From an uncultured Prevotella sp. (GTDB lineage Bacteria; Bacteroidota; Bacteroidia; Bacteroidales; Bacteroidaceae), in contig USJD01000189.1 of assembly GCA_900554835.1 (NCBI GenBank), forward strand, positions 1 through 6,483: a stretch of 6,483 nucleotides of DNA, in the 5' to 3' direction. This document shows, in pieces, positions 5,433-6,483 of the stretch. Position numbers and translations under genes: made by a program. The notes below the pieces were generated by a model. That model was not told the origin of the DNA. It did not search any database and saw only the letters and a program-made list of their open reading frames with translations. The stretch's first letter is position 1, and every line of letters starts with the position of its first letter.

Positions 5433-6483
5433 ATGGGAAGAAAACGTAAACCGTTACCATTTATAGAAAATGTTACCATCGAAGCTGTGGCTGCTGAAGG
5501 AAAATGCATCACACGCGTCGATGACCAAGTCATCTTCGTACCTTTCTGCGTACCGGGAGATGTGGTAGATTTACAAGTAGTTAAGAAGAAACATAAATAC
5601 TGCGAGGCGAAAGTTGTCAGATTCATCAAGAAGAGCGACGTTCGCCAGGAGCCGATGTGCGAGCATTTCGGTATCTGCGGCGGCTGCAAATGGCAGAACC
5701 TGCCATACGAGGAGCAAATCAAGGCGAAGCAGAAACAGGTGGAAGACCAGCTCACCCGCATCGGTAAAATCGAGCTTCCTGAATTCCGCCCTATCATGGG
5801 TAGCGTGAAGACTCAGGAGTATCGTAACAAGATAGAATTCGGATGCAGCAACAAGCGATGGTTTACTGCAGAGGAACTCGCACAACTTCCTCAGAAAGAG
5901 GATGATACGGCATCTTCATTAAAGGAACGCCACGCACAGAACGCCATCGGTTTTCATATCACCGGAGCCTTCGACAAGATATATCCTATCAAGAAATGCT
6001 GGCTGATGGATGACCTCTGCAATGAGATTCGCAACTTCGTATTCGAGTATGCCGATTCTCACGACTATACTTTCTACGATCTGCGTGAGCAACATGGATT
6101 GTTGAGAGACATGATGATTCGCAACTCCAACACTGGCGAATGGATGCTTGTGTTCCAATTCCATTACGACGAAGAAGGCGACGAGCAGAGAGCGCAGGAA
6201 TTGATGCAGCAAGTAGCTGACAGATTCCCGCAGATTACATCGCTCATGTATGTAAATAACCAAAAAGGCAACGATACCTTCAATGATTTGGAACTGAGTC
6301 TTTTCAAAGGCAACGACCATATCTTCGAATTGATGGAAGACCTGAAGTTCAAGGTAGGTCCTAAGAGTTTCTACCAGACCAATACCGAGCAGGCTTACCA
6401 CCTCTACTGCGTGGCCCGCGAGTTTGCCAACCTTACCGGAGATGAGCTGGTTTACGACCTCTATACCGGCACCGGAACCATCG
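5433..6483 (+). CDS. rlmD: 23S rRNA (uracil-5-)-methyltransferase, RlmD/TrmA family, 3' truncated by window edge
   Basis: The first 350 codons are open to the right edge; the family is usually about 430-480 residues, so roughly the last quarter is missing. The enzyme is expected to transfer a methyl group from S-adenosylmethionine to C5 of a uracil in 23S rRNA. Residues 10-65 fit an N-terminal TRAM RNA-binding domain (ENVTIEAVAAEGKCITRVDD, then VPGDVVDLQVVKKKHKY). Cys76, Cys82 and Cys85 (CEHFGICGGCKWQ) with Cys189 (IKKCWL) match the four [4Fe-4S] ligands of RlmD/RumA. EYRNKIEF (129-136), VGPKSFYQTNTEQA (308-321) and the SAM motif DLYTGTGTI (342-350) follow. A charged stretch at about 142-170 looks like an insertion relative to E. 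coli RlmD and is, as I recall, common in Bacteroidota homologues. The catalytic cysteine and base lie off the window. Family is secure; the exact uracil (1939, or another site) is inferred, and some Bacteroidota carry more than one paralogue. Confidence 0.93.
   Translation, partial: MGRKRKPLPFIENVTIEAVAAEGKCITRVDDQVIFVPFCVPGDVVDLQVVKKKHKYCEAKVVRFIKKSDVRQEPMCEHFGICGGCKWQNLPYEEQIKAKQKQVEDQLTRIGKIELPEFRPIMGSVKTQEYRNKIEFGCSNKRWFTAEELAQLPQKEDDTASSLKERHAQNAIGFHITGAFDKIYPIKKCWLMDDLCNEIRNFVFEYADSHDYTFYDLREQHGLLRDMMIRNSNTGEWMLVFQFHYDEEGDEQRAQELMQQVADRFPQITSLMYVNNQKGNDTFNDLELSLFKGNDHIFELMEDLKFKVGPKSFYQTNTEQAYHLYCVAREFANLTGDELVYDLYTGTGTI

Noticed and set aside
5420..6401. Several minus-strand frames across the methyltransferase gene
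   Set aside because: They are antisense to a coding frame with intact iron-sulfur cysteines, SFYQTN and SAM motifs, so they are shadows.
1..6483. CRISPR arrays, tRNA or rRNA genes, transposase genes, integrases, riboswitches
   Set aside because: I looked for repeated spacer arrays, cloverleaf-like sequences and mobile-element proteins on both strands and saw none.

Overview
The window looks like chromosomal DNA from a Bacteroidota bacterium, most likely Prevotella/Segatella. Three things point there. The start sites lack clear Shine-Dalgarno sequences. Promoters of the Bacteroidota type (TTTG, about 19-20 bases, TAnnTTTG) lie before most transcription units. The proteins (a DUF3256-like secreted protein, a Bacteroidota-style RlmD-family methyltransferase and a glycolytic pyruvate,phosphate dikinase) resemble that group. 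Species is not determined.

Layout, left to right. Positions 1-93 hold the promoter of a minus-strand gene that lies off the left edge. Positions 94-1317 hold two minus-strand genes for small secreted proteins, a DUF3256-like protein and a four-cysteine hypothetical protein, separated by a terminator hairpin. Positions 1407-2167 hold a compact minus-strand type II toxin-antitoxin operon. It is toxin first (HigB/Gp49-like), then a XRE-type antitoxin one base later, with its own promoter and terminator. Positions 2256-5125 hold ppdK, also minus strand, with a strong promoter and a 17-bp perfect terminator stem. Positions 5126-5377 are AT-rich intergenic DNA with small hairpins and no convincing gene. 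From 5378 to the right edge a plus-strand promoter drives an RlmD/TrmA-family rRNA (uracil-5-) methyltransferase, cut off by the window end inside its SAM-binding motif.

The genes do not form one pathway. ppdK (central carbon and PPi metabolism) and the methyltransferase (RNA modification) are housekeeping genes read divergently. The two secreted proteins have unknown roles. The toxin-antitoxin pair is the accessory part: it is visibly poorer in G+C than ppdK and is insulated by terminators on both sides, which fits a self-contained acquired cassette. I see no clear sign of a new multi-gene system. The most useful leads are the possible operator upstream of the toxin promoter, the very short toxin leader, and the unexplained divergent intergenic segment.
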